Source: Paenibacillus cookii
GTDB lineage: Bacteria > Bacillota > Bacilli > Paenibacillales > Paenibacillaceae
Length of the DNA: 64,000 nt
Assembly (NCBI RefSeq): GCF_018333375.1
Contig: NZ_BORW01000025.1
Coordinates: forward strand, 1-64,000
Reading direction: 5' to 3'
Shown here: positions 1-7,181 of the stretch, piece after piece
Numbering within the stretch: position 1 is the first letter of the stretch
Layout of the letters: every line of letters starts with the position of its first letter
Notes under the pieces: model-generated
Databases searched by the model: none
Told to the model about the DNA's origin: nothing
Seen by the model: the letters and a program-made list of their open reading frames with translations, nothing else
Position numbers and translations under genes: made by a program

Positions 1-124
1 ACACTTTCGCTCACTCCATCTGCAAGGTTTTTTACCGATTTTCCGTGTTTTCTTTGCAGATGAATTCGACAATAGTGCCTCTAAACCCTTGTGAGATAAG
101 GATTTTTTGATTATTCAGCAAGCC
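1..124. other. Non-IS150 sequence abutting truncated orfB; hairpin
   Basis: This stretch replaces the expected 3' end of the IS3 orfB. Immediately after the FWGT codons the minus-strand reading frame meets a stop and then sequence unlike an IS150-type C-terminus. It contains a perfect 9-bp inverted repeat, CATCTGCAA at 17-25 and TTGCAGATG at 54-62. Near the junction is TTATTCAGCAAGCCC, which has the look of a mobile-element end. The likely explanation is the edge of a second insertion or a recombination junction, but only 124 bases are visible and no coding region can be assigned. Confidence 0.35.
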
Positions 125-832
125 CTAAGTACCCCAAAAGCGCTCAATAGGTTGGTTGTCCAAGCATCGGCTCACACGAGACATGCTTTTCATAAATCCA
201 TACTTTAGTTGGAGCCGATTATACTCGTGGGACGTGTACTGGAAACCTCTGTCGCTGTGTAGGAGTGGGGTTACACCGGGATTCTTCTCATAAGCCTGCT
301 TCAGCGTATCCACCACGAGTTTAGTGTTGTTGGAATGGCTTAATACCCATGAAACAATGGAGTTATCATATACATCGATAATGGCGCTTAAATAGGCTTT
401 GCGGCCATTTCCATACTTCAGTTCTGTCACATCTGTACACCACTTTGTATTTGGAGACTGGGCCTCAAAGTTACGGTTCATTACATTTTCAACGACATGG
501 GTCTCTGGGGCTTTCATATAGCTTGGTCGTTTCTTACGAATGACTGCTTTGAGGCCAAGCGCACGCATAATTCGGTAATAGCGCTTTTTGTTGTACTGCT
601 TTTTGAGCTTTCGGTTTAATTGAGTACGCATTTGGCGGTAGCCAAGTATTCCGTTTCGCTTGTCATAACGAAGCTTTACTTCTTTGGCTAGCACTTGAAT
701 TTCAAGTTCCTTGGTAGATGGCGTCCAACCTAACCACTTGTAATAGGCAGATCGAGCAACCCCTGCTAACGCACACAACTTCTTAATTGCGTAACCTTTT
801 TCTTTGTTCAGTTCTTGAATCGCTTGATACAA
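125..832 (-). pseudogene. IS3-family transposase OrfB, C-terminally truncated
   Basis: This is the catalytic part of an IS150-type transposase: an HTH_21-like N-terminus followed by an rve integrase core. The DDE residues are visible as D134 (KWCTDVTEL), D194 (LHSDRG) and E230 (NQPIERFWGT). Family members continue about 45 residues beyond FWGT with a conserved FYNxxRxQ region; here a stop follows FWGT directly. The apparent start is a TTG (832), but the frame is open upstream into orfA, so translation most likely comes from a -1 frameshift making OrfAB. The catalytic triad is intact but the C-terminal subdomain is gone, so activity is doubtful. Confidence 0.8.
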
Positions 833-852
833 GTTTACTTGTCGAACAAGGG

Positions 853-1542
853 TTAGCGTGTATTTCGTCGCTTGATCTCCGCCAACTTTTTTGCGAAGGC
901 ATTCTCCATCTCCAGGTATTCGTTTCGAGCTTCTAATTCCTTGATCCGCAGCTTGAGACGTTCATGCTCATCCAGTTCCTCTACAGGCTTCTTTCGACCG
1001 CGATTGTCCTTAAGAGCATCTTCACTGCCTGCTTGATACTTCCGAACCCAGGCATACACTTGCTGATAAGATACACCGTACTTTTCGATGGCTTTCTGAT
1101 AATCCAAACCATTAGCGATTGTATATTGCGCAATTTCAATACGTTCCTCGTAAGTTGTTTTACGTCCTTTGTTCATTTGAGATAGTCCTCTTCCTTTAAG
1201 AGTAGGTTTTAATTCTATCTCCTTAGTATACTTGTTAATCCATTTCCGCAACACACTGTTGCTGGAAATACGATGCTTCCTTGTCGCCTCTTCAAGGGAG
1301 CAATGTCCAGATAACACATCCTGAACAGCAGCAATTTTCAATTCCCTTGAATACGTTTTCCATGTTCTCGATTCCCCCAATCCATCCAAACCATCTGCTC
1401 TGTATTTTCTTATCCACTCTCTAACTGTGTGGGAACTAACCCCTAGTTGTCTCGCTTCATAGTTTGGATTTGACCTGTGCTCCAGGCATCGCTGTATGGC
1501 ATGCAGTTTCGTTTCAATTGAAGTTGAACTTCTTTTAGACAT
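853..1542 (-). CDS. IS3-family transposase OrfA (helix-turn-helix)
   Basis: The 229-residue protein has repeated helix-turn-helix units (around residues 20-60, 75-115 and 130-175, including SSHTVREWIRKYRADG and SYQQVYAWVRKYQAG) and a C-terminal heptad-rich segment (KLRIKELEARNEYLEMENAFAKK), the usual OrfA leucine-zipper coupling region. Its role is recognition of the element's inverted repeats as part of OrfAB. ATG at 1542. The end overlaps the orfB frame, and a slippery A AAA AAG heptamer sits near its 3' end. OrfA itself looks complete. Confidence 0.85.
   Translation of the reverse strand: MSKRSSTSIETKLHAIQRCLEHRSNPNYEARQLGVSSHTVREWIRKYRADGLDGLGESRTWKTYSRELKIAAVQDVLSGHCSLEEATRKHRISSNSVLRKWINKYTKEIELKPTLKGRGLSQMNKGRKTTYEERIEIAQYTIANGLDYQKAIEKYGVSYQQVYAWVRKYQAGSEDALKDNRGRKKPVEELDEHERLKLRIKELEARNEYLEMENAFAKKLAEIKRRNTR
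886..892 (-). promoter_or_regulatory. Programmed -1 frameshift heptamer A AAA AAG
   Basis: On the minus strand orfA reads GCA AAA AAG TTG, which places an in-phase A_AAA_AAG slippery heptamer 11 codons before the orfA stop. Slipping one base back gives an uninterrupted frame (VGGDQATKYTLTLVRQVNLYQAIQ) leading into OrfB. This is the standard IS3 strategy for making the OrfAB transposase. Confidence 0.7.
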
Positions 1543-1614
1543 AGAAATACTCCCATCGTTGTAGTAGTAGAAGTTTTTATTTTTTCTACTGTCTACTATG
1601 ATGGGAGCATATCA

Positions 1615-1703
1615 ATCGACCCGGGACGGCTTTTTCTGTTCGCTTGATCGCAGCTCATGGATGGAGGGATGCGCTTGAATCCGGACGAACGTTTCAGGCA
1701 GAG
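1615..1703 (-). terminator. Left half of a MATE-gene terminator interrupted by the IS
   Basis: Reading the minus strand downstream of the MATE stop, the DNA runs AGAAAAAGCCGTCCCGGG (about 1617-1634) and then changes into the IS terminus at 1614. AAAAAGCCGTCCCGGG looks like the ascending arm of an intrinsic terminator whose complement would be CCCGGGACGGCTTTTT. The complementary arm is not present before the IS, so the element appears to have landed in the loop of the hairpin. This is inference: the distal arm would lie outside the window. Confidence 0.45.
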
Positions 1704-3068
1704 TCATGCGGCGATGGCTTTGTTCTCCCGGCTCGCGCGCTGCACCCTTACAAGGCGCCAGAGCAGCAGGGTTGCGCCTGCGGCGAGCCCGGCAATGAGC
1801 CCGATCCAAAAGCCGAAAGCGCCCAGCGACGTAAAGGAGGCGAGGAGGTACCCGACGGGAAGCCCGATCACCCAATACGAAATAAAGGTAATGATAAAGG
1901 CGGGATTGACGTCCTTGTACCCGCGGAGCGCGCCCTGGACCGGCGTTGCGATCGCATCGGATATCTGGAAGAAAATCGCATAGATCAGAAAATGCTGCGT
2001 CAGCGCAATGACGTTGCTTTCCTCTGAATACAAGCCGGCGACGTATTTGCCGGCGACGAGCAGCACCACGGCGGTTGCAAGCGACAGGACCACCGCCGAA
2101 CCGATGCCGAGGATGCTGTATTGCCGCGCATCCTTCAGCCGCCCGGCGCCTTTTTCGAAACCGACGAGGATGGTTAATGCCATGCTGATGCTCAGCGGGA
2201 TCATGTACAGCGTGCTCGCGAAGTTCATCGCCGCCTGGTGCGCCGCAATCGTTATCGTGTTAAAGCGGCTCATCAGAAGCGTTACCGCGGCAAAAACGGC
2301 GGTTTCGAAAAAAATCGAAAAGCCGATCGGCACGCCGATTTTGAGCAGTTCCTTCCATACTTTTAAAGATACGCCGTGAAACTTGCGGAAAATGCCGTAA
2401 GCGGCGAACGGTTTCAGCCGGATCACGAACGTGACAGCGACCGCAAACACGCACCAATACGTAATCGCCGAGGCGATCCCGGCACCGGCGCCCCCAAGGC
2501 GGGGAAATCCCCAATTACCGAAGATGAGCAGATAGTTCAGAAAAATGTTGATCGGCAGGGAGATGAGCGTAATCGTCATGGAAATTTTCGTATGGCCGAG
2601 AGCGTCGATATAGCTGCGGAGCACCGTATAACCGAACATCGGAATGATGCCGATCGACAAAAAGCTCAAAAAGCGGAACGCGACGCTGCGGACCGGGGCA
2701 TCGAGATTCATCCCGTCCAGAATGACGGGAAGCAGCATGCTGCCGATGGCTAAAATCGCGACCGCAAGCAGCAGGGCCAGCCATAGTCCCTGCATGACGT
2801 GATAGGCGACCTTTTGGGCCTGACCCCCGCCGATCAGATGGGAGACGATCGGAGTCATGCCCATCAAAATACCGCTCAAGCCCGTTTGCAGCGGGACCCA
2901 CAGGCTGGAGCCGATGGCGACGCCGGCCAAATCGGTGGAACCGGCATGCCCCGACATGTTCGTATCAAAAAACGTAATGGCGGAAAGAGCGATTTGCGTG
3001 ATCAGGATCGGCAGCAAGATGACGAGAAATTGTTTCGATTTCTGACTGAGCGTTACCGTTGTTTTCAT
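1704..3068 (-). CDS. MATE family efflux transporter
   Basis: Predicted polytopic membrane protein of 454 residues, about the usual MATE length, with roughly twelve hydrophobic segments in two homologous halves. It is expected to export cationic drugs or metabolites in exchange for Na+ or H+. Typical family segments include MSGHAGSTDLAGVAIGSS near the N-terminus and LGAFGFWIGLIAGLAAG near the C-terminus. The start is set at the internal ATG (3068), preceded by TGAGGCTTAAC; an upstream in-frame ATG at 3131 has no ribosome site and would add an unlikely hydrophilic leader. Substrate unknown. The IS element lies just downstream. Confidence 0.88.
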   Translation of the reverse strand: MKTTVTLSQKSKQFLVILLPILITQIALSAITFFDTNMSGHAGSTDLAGVAIGSSLWVPLQTGLSGILMGMTPIVSHLIGGGQAQKVAYHVMQGLWLALLLAVAILAIGSMLLPVILDGMNLDAPVRSVAFRFLSFLSIGIIPMFGYTVLRSYIDALGHTKISMTITLISLPINIFLNYLLIFGNWGFPRLGGAGAGIASAITYWCVFAVAVTFVIRLKPFAAYGIFRKFHGVSLKVWKELLKIGVPIGFSIFFETAVFAAVTLLMSRFNTITIAAHQAAMNFASTLYMIPLSISMALTILVGFEKGAGRLKDARQYSILGIGSAVVLSLATAVVLLVAGKYVAGLYSEESNVIALTQHFLIYAIFFQISDAIATPVQGALRGYKDVNPAFIITFISYWVIGLPVGYLLASFTSLGAFGFWIGLIAGLAAGATLLLWRLVRVQRASRENKAIAA

Positions 3069-3245
3069 GTTAAGCCTCACAGTATATATAAATTTCGCGC
3101 TTTTGAACGGCAGGAATCTATTGTAAAACATAAGCCTCCGTTTGAACAGGGATGACTGTTAAATAACCGGAAAGCCGTGCAGGAAATGAAGAAACCGCCG
3201 GAGATCACAAGCCTTGAAGCAGGGATTTGCCCTGTCGGGGAAAAT

Positions 3246-3287
3246 CTTAAAAGACCGAAACCCGGCCTTGGAGGGACCGGGTTTCGG
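3246..3287 (-). terminator. Rho-independent terminator of the 3318-4493 gene
   Basis: A perfect 11-bp inverted repeat, CCGAAACCCGG at 3255-3265 and CCGGGTTTCGG at 3277-3287, is followed on the minus strand by TCTTTTAAG. It lies 31 bp past the stop of the putative glycoside hydrolase gene. Confidence 0.8.
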
Positions 3288-3317
3288 CTGTGAAACGGAT
3301 TTGCGCGATAGAGCAAA

Positions 3318-4493
3318 TTATTTGTAAACCACGCCTTGCGAATAGCGGTTTGTGGCATTCCACAGCAAATATTCGTCGATATGCATATCCTTCAACGCCC
3401 GAATCTGCTCTTCGACCTGCGTTTTGCCGTATTTGACGTAGTGGCCGCTTCCCAGCCAACTGGCGGTAAAATCCTGGATCCACGGGCGAACGATCGGCTG
3501 CCGGTCCTTGAGCGGCTCGAGTTTTTTGAAGGTGTCGACCATCGAGCCTTTGATCGTGCGGTACGGCTCCTTGTCGGGGTCCTTGGCTCCGAACCAGCCC
3601 TGCGTGTAATGGCTTGGATACACCATCGGGCTGATCACGTCGACGTTAGCGGAGATTTTGTTGAAATCCTGGCCGATTCCTTCCGCCGCAGGCACCGATG
3701 CCGCATAACCGAAAATGTCGACCGAAACGCGGACGCCCATCGGGGAGAGCTGATTGCGGGCATACTGCACGAAATCGGCGACCGTTTCCACGCGGGTTTT
3801 GCCGTTTTTGGCGTATTTCAGGGAGTCGGCCCGTTTTTCGAAGCCCTCGGGGAAGCGGACGTAATCGAACTGGATTTCTTTAAAGCCCAGCTTGGCCGCT
3901 TCTTTGGCGATTTCCACGTTGTAATCCCACACTTCCTTGCTGAACGGGTTGACGAAGCTGTCGCCTTTGCCGTTTTTCCATACGGTTCCGTCGCTTTTGG
4001 CAAAGGAAAGATCAGGACGTTTTTTGGCAAGAACCGTATCTTTGAACACGACGACCCGCGCGATCGGATATACATTGTGTTTTTTCAGGCGATCCATGAG
4101 CCCGCGGATGTCGCGGATAAACGGCTGCGGGTGCCCGTTTTTGATCAGCACCGGGTTGTCCGTTTTGTACGTTATGTATCCGGCATCGTCTTTAATGTCG
4201 ATGACCATGGCGTTCAGGTCCGTTTGATCCACGAGGTCGAGAAGCTGGTTCATGCGCGACCCTCCGGCGCTGTAGGCCGTGACGTACACGCCTTTGACTT
4301 TGGGGGCGTCCGTTTGGGGATCGGTTTTGGCGGCCGAACCGTTCGCGCTTGCGGCGACCTCGTTTTGCCGGGAAGCCTCGACGGCCGAATGAATGGCGGA
4401 CTTCAACATATTGGCGGCTTGGTCGCTGCCGCTCTGCGGATGATGGGCTGCGCTGCCGCCTAACAACAACAGCAGTGCAAAGATGATATTCAT
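3318..4493 (-). CDS. Secreted putative glycoside hydrolase (DUF4015 family)
   Basis: The 391-residue protein starts with a hydrophobic signal segment (MNIIFALLLLLGGSAA), then a low-complexity Ala/Ser/Asp linker to about residue 64. The C-terminal region has DUF4015 features: GVYVTAYSAGG at the start of the barrel, MVIDIKDD, FVNPFSKEVWDYN, IQFDYVRFPEG and DVISPMVYPSHY. The family is predicted to be a TIM-barrel glycoside hydrolase acting on extracellular or cell-wall polysaccharide; the acidic residues in IQFDYVRFPEG are plausible catalytic positions. GGGAGAG lies 7 nt before the ATG at 4493. It is transcribed alone, with a terminator downstream. Substrate unknown. Confidence 0.8.
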   Translation of the reverse strand: MNIIFALLLLLGGSAAHHPQSGSDQAANMLKSAIHSAVEASRQNEVAASANGSAAKTDPQTDAPKVKGVYVTAYSAGGSRMNQLLDLVDQTDLNAMVIDIKDDAGYITYKTDNPVLIKNGHPQPFIRDIRGLMDRLKKHNVYPIARVVVFKDTVLAKKRPDLSFAKSDGTVWKNGKGDSFVNPFSKEVWDYNVEIAKEAAKLGFKEIQFDYVRFPEGFEKRADSLKYAKNGKTRVETVADFVQYARNQLSPMGVRVSVDIFGYAASVPAAEGIGQDFNKISANVDVISPMVYPSHYTQGWFGAKDPDKEPYRTIKGSMVDTFKKLEPLKDRQPIVRPWIQDFTASWLGSGHYVKYGKTQVEEQIRALKDMHIDEYLLWNATNRYSQGVVYK

Positions 4494-4801
4494 AACAATT
4501 CTCTCCCTTGTTAGCGTTCACATTACGATTATATTAGAACGCATAAGCTTAAAAACAACAGGTTTGTAACAATTTGACGATGATTACCGTCGAAAGTTGC
4601 GCGGTTTTGCAAGGGGTCCTCAAGCGGTTCGCCGTTATATGGAGTATCTTTGCCTGCGGGGAAACGAAATACATATGGGCAAGGGGATTGCCAGGATTTA
4701 CGCAATGCTGGAAATGATCGCAATGAGGTTTAGGCCCTGATCTTGCGAAAGCACATCTCCTAAAGTATACTTAATTCATTCTGTAGGGAGTGATTACGAT
4801 T
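4494..4801. other. Divergent intergenic region, hydrolase/GntR-LacI regulator
   Basis: This 308-bp spacer separates two divergent genes. On the minus strand a TATAAT -10 (complement of 4528-4533) serves the hydrolase gene, with only a weak -35. On the plus side a copy of the rhamnose-locus motif lies at 4763-4776, close to the regulator start. Nothing coding is evident in the middle. Confidence 0.5.
4763..4776 (+). promoter_or_regulatory. Putative operator of the GntR-LacI regulator (AAGTATACTTAATT)
   Basis: AAGTATACTT (4763-4772) is a perfect 10-bp palindrome 30 bp upstream of the regulator start. The 12-mer GTATACTTAATT at 4765-4776 recurs almost exactly (ATATACTTAATT) at 7014-7025 in front of rhaB. 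This supports autoregulation and co-regulation, but binding is inferred. Confidence 0.5.
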
Positions 4802-5914
4802 ATGGGCATGGAAAAATCGGACAAGACGCCGATGTACCAATATATTATCAATGACATTAAACGCCGGATCGAAAACGGCGAATTGCAGGCGCATGATCCG
4901 CTGCCGACGCAAGTCGAGCTGGCCAAACAATTCAACACCAGCGAAATCACGTCGCGGCGGGCTTTGGCCGATCTGGTGCAGGAAGGCTACATCTACCGGA
5001 TTCGCGGCAAAGGAAGTTTTGTGAAGGAAGAGGTGGCAGCCCCGCAGCGGGGGGCGATGCGCACCATATATTTAGTCTACAAAAACGAGGCCGTGGCTTC
5101 GTTTAACCATCCGTTTTTCACGGAAATGTTTCAAGGGATCCGGGAGGTATGCGAAGACAACGGCATCCGCTTTTTTCTGTGGGGGTTGGACGAAACGTAT
5201 AAGCTGCCGGACGACCTGAACGCGGGAATCGTGTTGCTCACGAGCAACCATGCGTTCGATATCCGGCATCTGACCGGATGGCAGGAAGAAAAACGGCGGA
5301 TGGTGACCGTTCATTTCTTTTACCCGCATCTGGGCATTCCTTACGTCATCGTCGACAATTTGACGGGAGGGTATCTGGCGACGCATCACCTGATTTCGCT
5401 GGGACATCGGGAGATCGGGATGATCCTGCCGGGAGAATCCATGATGGATATCAACCAGGAATTCTCCTTGCGCCTGCAGGGTTACCGCCTGGCATTGTCC
5501 CAGCATCAGATTCCCTTCAATCAGGATCTCATCGCCGTATTGCCGGGGGAGGACTTCGCGGATACGGGATACCGGGGATTCAAGGCGCTGATGTCGCTTG
5601 AGCACCCTCCGACGGCCGTGTTTGGCGCCAGCGACCTGAAAGCCATCGGGGCGATGACCGCCGCCAAGGAGTTGGGGATCCGCATCCCGGAGGATGTCAG
5701 CATCATGGGTTACGATGATCTTGCCATCAGCGAATTTACGAATCCCGCCTTGTCGACCGTCAACCAAAACACCCGCAAGCTTGGGGAGCGTGCCGCCGAA
5801 ATCCTTTTGCTCGGGGTGAAGGACGAAGAGAGCGGCCCGCTCCGCGAGGAAATCGTCCCGACGGTCATCGTGCGGGATTCGACGGCGCCTTTGGCCCGGG
5901 ATGCCGACGCTTAG
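4802..5914 (+). CDS. GntR-type winged-helix regulator with LacI-like sensor domain
   Basis: Two domains are clear. An N-terminal GntR winged helix (about residues 8-75: YQYIINDIKRRIENGEL, TSEITSRRALADLVQEGYIYRIRGKGSFV) is followed by a periplasmic-binding-protein-like sensor typical of LacI regulators (GYLATHHLISLGHREIGMI, YRGFKALMSLEHPPTAVFGASDL, IMGYDDLAISEFTNPALSTVNQN). This is the architecture of B. subtilis AraR, a sugar-responsive repressor. ATG at 4802 is chosen because AGGGAG (4785-4790) is correctly spaced; a GTG at 4790 overlaps that site. Neighbours rhaB and rhaA make L-rhamnose or a derivative the likely effector. Its 3' end overlaps the convergent SDR gene by 4 bp. Confidence 0.88.
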   Translation: MGMEKSDKTPMYQYIINDIKRRIENGELQAHDPLPTQVELAKQFNTSEITSRRALADLVQEGYIYRIRGKGSFVKEEVAAPQRGAMRTIYLVYKNEAVASFNHPFFTEMFQGIREVCEDNGIRFFLWGLDETYKLPDDLNAGIVLLTSNHAFDIRHLTGWQEEKRRMVTVHFFYPHLGIPYVIVDNLTGGYLATHHLISLGHREIGMILPGESMMDINQEFSLRLQGYRLALSQHQIPFNQDLIAVLPGEDFADTGYRGFKALMSLEHPPTAVFGASDLKAIGAMTAAKELGIRIPEDVSIMGYDDLAISEFTNPALSTVNQNTRKLGERAAEILLLGVKDEESGPLREEIVPTVIVRDSTAPLARDADA

Positions 5915-6822
5915 CGATACCCGGCGGCATCGGCCGGCTTGCCTTTTTCCTGCACCTCTTCGATATATCTCCAGGCATCGGGCCGCGACCCGTCCACATC
6001 GCAAAAACCGTATACTTTGGCCAGCTCTCCGCTGGAGACCGAGCAGCCGTTCCAGCGGCCTGCTTCCGGGTCCCCGGCCAGGGCGGCAACCGCACGTCCG
6101 ACGAAGCGCGGCGTCTCCGAGATGATGAAATGAGGTTCCTTCACAAGCGCGTCCCGCCAGTTCTCTTCCCGCACCCCGTAGTGGTCGAGCATGATTTCGG
6201 AACGCATCCAGCCGGGCGTTACCGCGACGGCTGTGCATCCATGGGGCCGCAGCTCGTGGGCCAGCGATTTGGCCATTCGAAGGACCGAGGTTTTGGCCAA
6301 ATCGTAAAACATGGACAACCGGTAATTCCGGTCGTTGTACGCGGCCGTCCCGTCCGTCATTTCGACGACCAGCCCCTTGCCGCTCCGGATCAGCAGGGGG
6401 AGCGCGAAATGGTTCGTGATGAGGTGGGTGTCGATTGCCAGCCGCAGCATTCGGAATCCCTTTTCCAGCGATTGTTCCCATACGGGCATGTTCCACTCGA
6501 TCAGATGTTCCCCGCCCCAAATGTCGTTGACGAGCACGTCCAGCCGTCCTTGCTCCGCCTCGATGCGGTTCATCAAAGCCCGAACCTGTTCCGGATCCAA
6601 ATGATCCGTCCGTACGGGAATGCCTTTGCCTCCCGCGCGGTTGACGAGCTCCGCCGTTTCTTCGATGGTTTCGGGACGGCCGTACTCGGAAGCCTGCTCC
6701 CTCGTCGTTCGTCCGGTGACATAAACGACGGCTCCAGCCGCCCCTAACTCGACGGCGATGCCCCTGCCGGCTCCACGGGTCGCTCCCGCGACCAATGCTA
6801 CTTTTCCTTCTAATGAATTCAC
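5911..6822 (-). CDS. Short-chain dehydrogenase/reductase
   Basis: 303-residue SDR oxidoreductase. The Rossmann cofactor motif is GATRGAGRGI near residue 13, and the YDLAK segment provides the Tyr and Lys of the active site. An NDIWGG segment replaces the usual NNAG. The form is longer than a classical SDR (about 250) and resembles uncharacterised large SDRs that carry TGRTTRE after the second strand. GTG start at 6822 with AAAGGGGAG upstream. The gene is divergent from rhaB and shares a motif-rich promoter region with it. A role in rhamnose or deoxysugar oxidation is possible, but the sequence does not show the substrate. Confidence 0.8.
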   Translation of the reverse strand: MNSLEGKVALVAGATRGAGRGIAVELGAAGAVVYVTGRTTREQASEYGRPETIEETAELVNRAGGKGIPVRTDHLDPEQVRALMNRIEAEQGRLDVLVNDIWGGEHLIEWNMPVWEQSLEKGFRMLRLAIDTHLITNHFALPLLIRSGKGLVVEMTDGTAAYNDRNYRLSMFYDLAKTSVLRMAKSLAHELRPHGCTAVAVTPGWMRSEIMLDHYGVREENWRDALVKEPHFIISETPRFVGRAVAALAGDPEAGRWNGCSVSSGELAKVYGFCDVDGSRPDAWRYIEEVQEKGKPADAAGYR

Positions 6823-7181
6823 GTTCTGTCTCCCCTTTCAAAAAATTCATTTGACGCTTTTAGGATATACGTTAACGATGACAAAACCTGTCGTAGATGG
6901 ACGATATTCAAAATCCAAAGCAAAGTATACGCTAATTATCGGTTTAAAGGCCCCGGAAACGATAAAATCTTCCGATTCATCCAAAAAATGATTGCATAAC
7001 CGCCAAGTGTTCAATATACTTAATTAAAAAAAGTATACAATACATTTTTTGCCATTGGTTGAACAGCTATGCGAAAGTGCGCCAATAAACTTGCTATGCC
7101 GTCATGCACAAACCGTTCAAAGCGCGAAGGGCTTCGCATATGATTTTGGGTGTGAAAAAATCCATTTCGGGAGTCATGCAT
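6823..7181. promoter_or_regulatory. Rhamnose control region with four RTATAC-type motifs
   Basis: The 359-bp spacer between the divergent SDR and rhaB genes carries ATATACGTTAAC (6865-6876), GTATACGCTAAT (6925-6936), ATATACTTAATT (7014-7025) and GTATACAATACA (7033-7044). The last two form an inverted arrangement (ATACTT ... AAGTAT) overlapping a possible -10, TACAAT, at 7036-7041. They resemble the palindrome before the GntR-LacI gene, so this is the probable operator region of the rhamnose operon. Confidence 0.5.

Larger units (their letters stand above)
125..1614 (-). mobile_element. IS3-family (IS150-like) insertion sequence, 3' end truncated
   Basis: Two overlapping minus-strand frames encode an HTH-rich OrfA and a DDE integrase OrfB, the IS3-family layout. 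The 5' terminus is placed at 1614 because the minus strand there begins TGATATGCTCCCATC, starting with the family's TG, about 70 nt before orfA. A long imperfect inverted repeat at about 1551-1608 (CTCCCATC ... GATGGGAG) lies between the terminus and the orfA start; in IS elements such hairpins commonly limit translation of read-through transcripts. The other end is missing, because orfB stops about 45 codons early at 125. The element is probably immobile. Confidence 0.85.

Noticed and set aside
5072..6850. 592-codon minus-strand open frame over the SDR and regulator genes
   Set aside because: It is a shadow frame of the SDR and GntR-LacI genes, both of which are supported by domain motifs.
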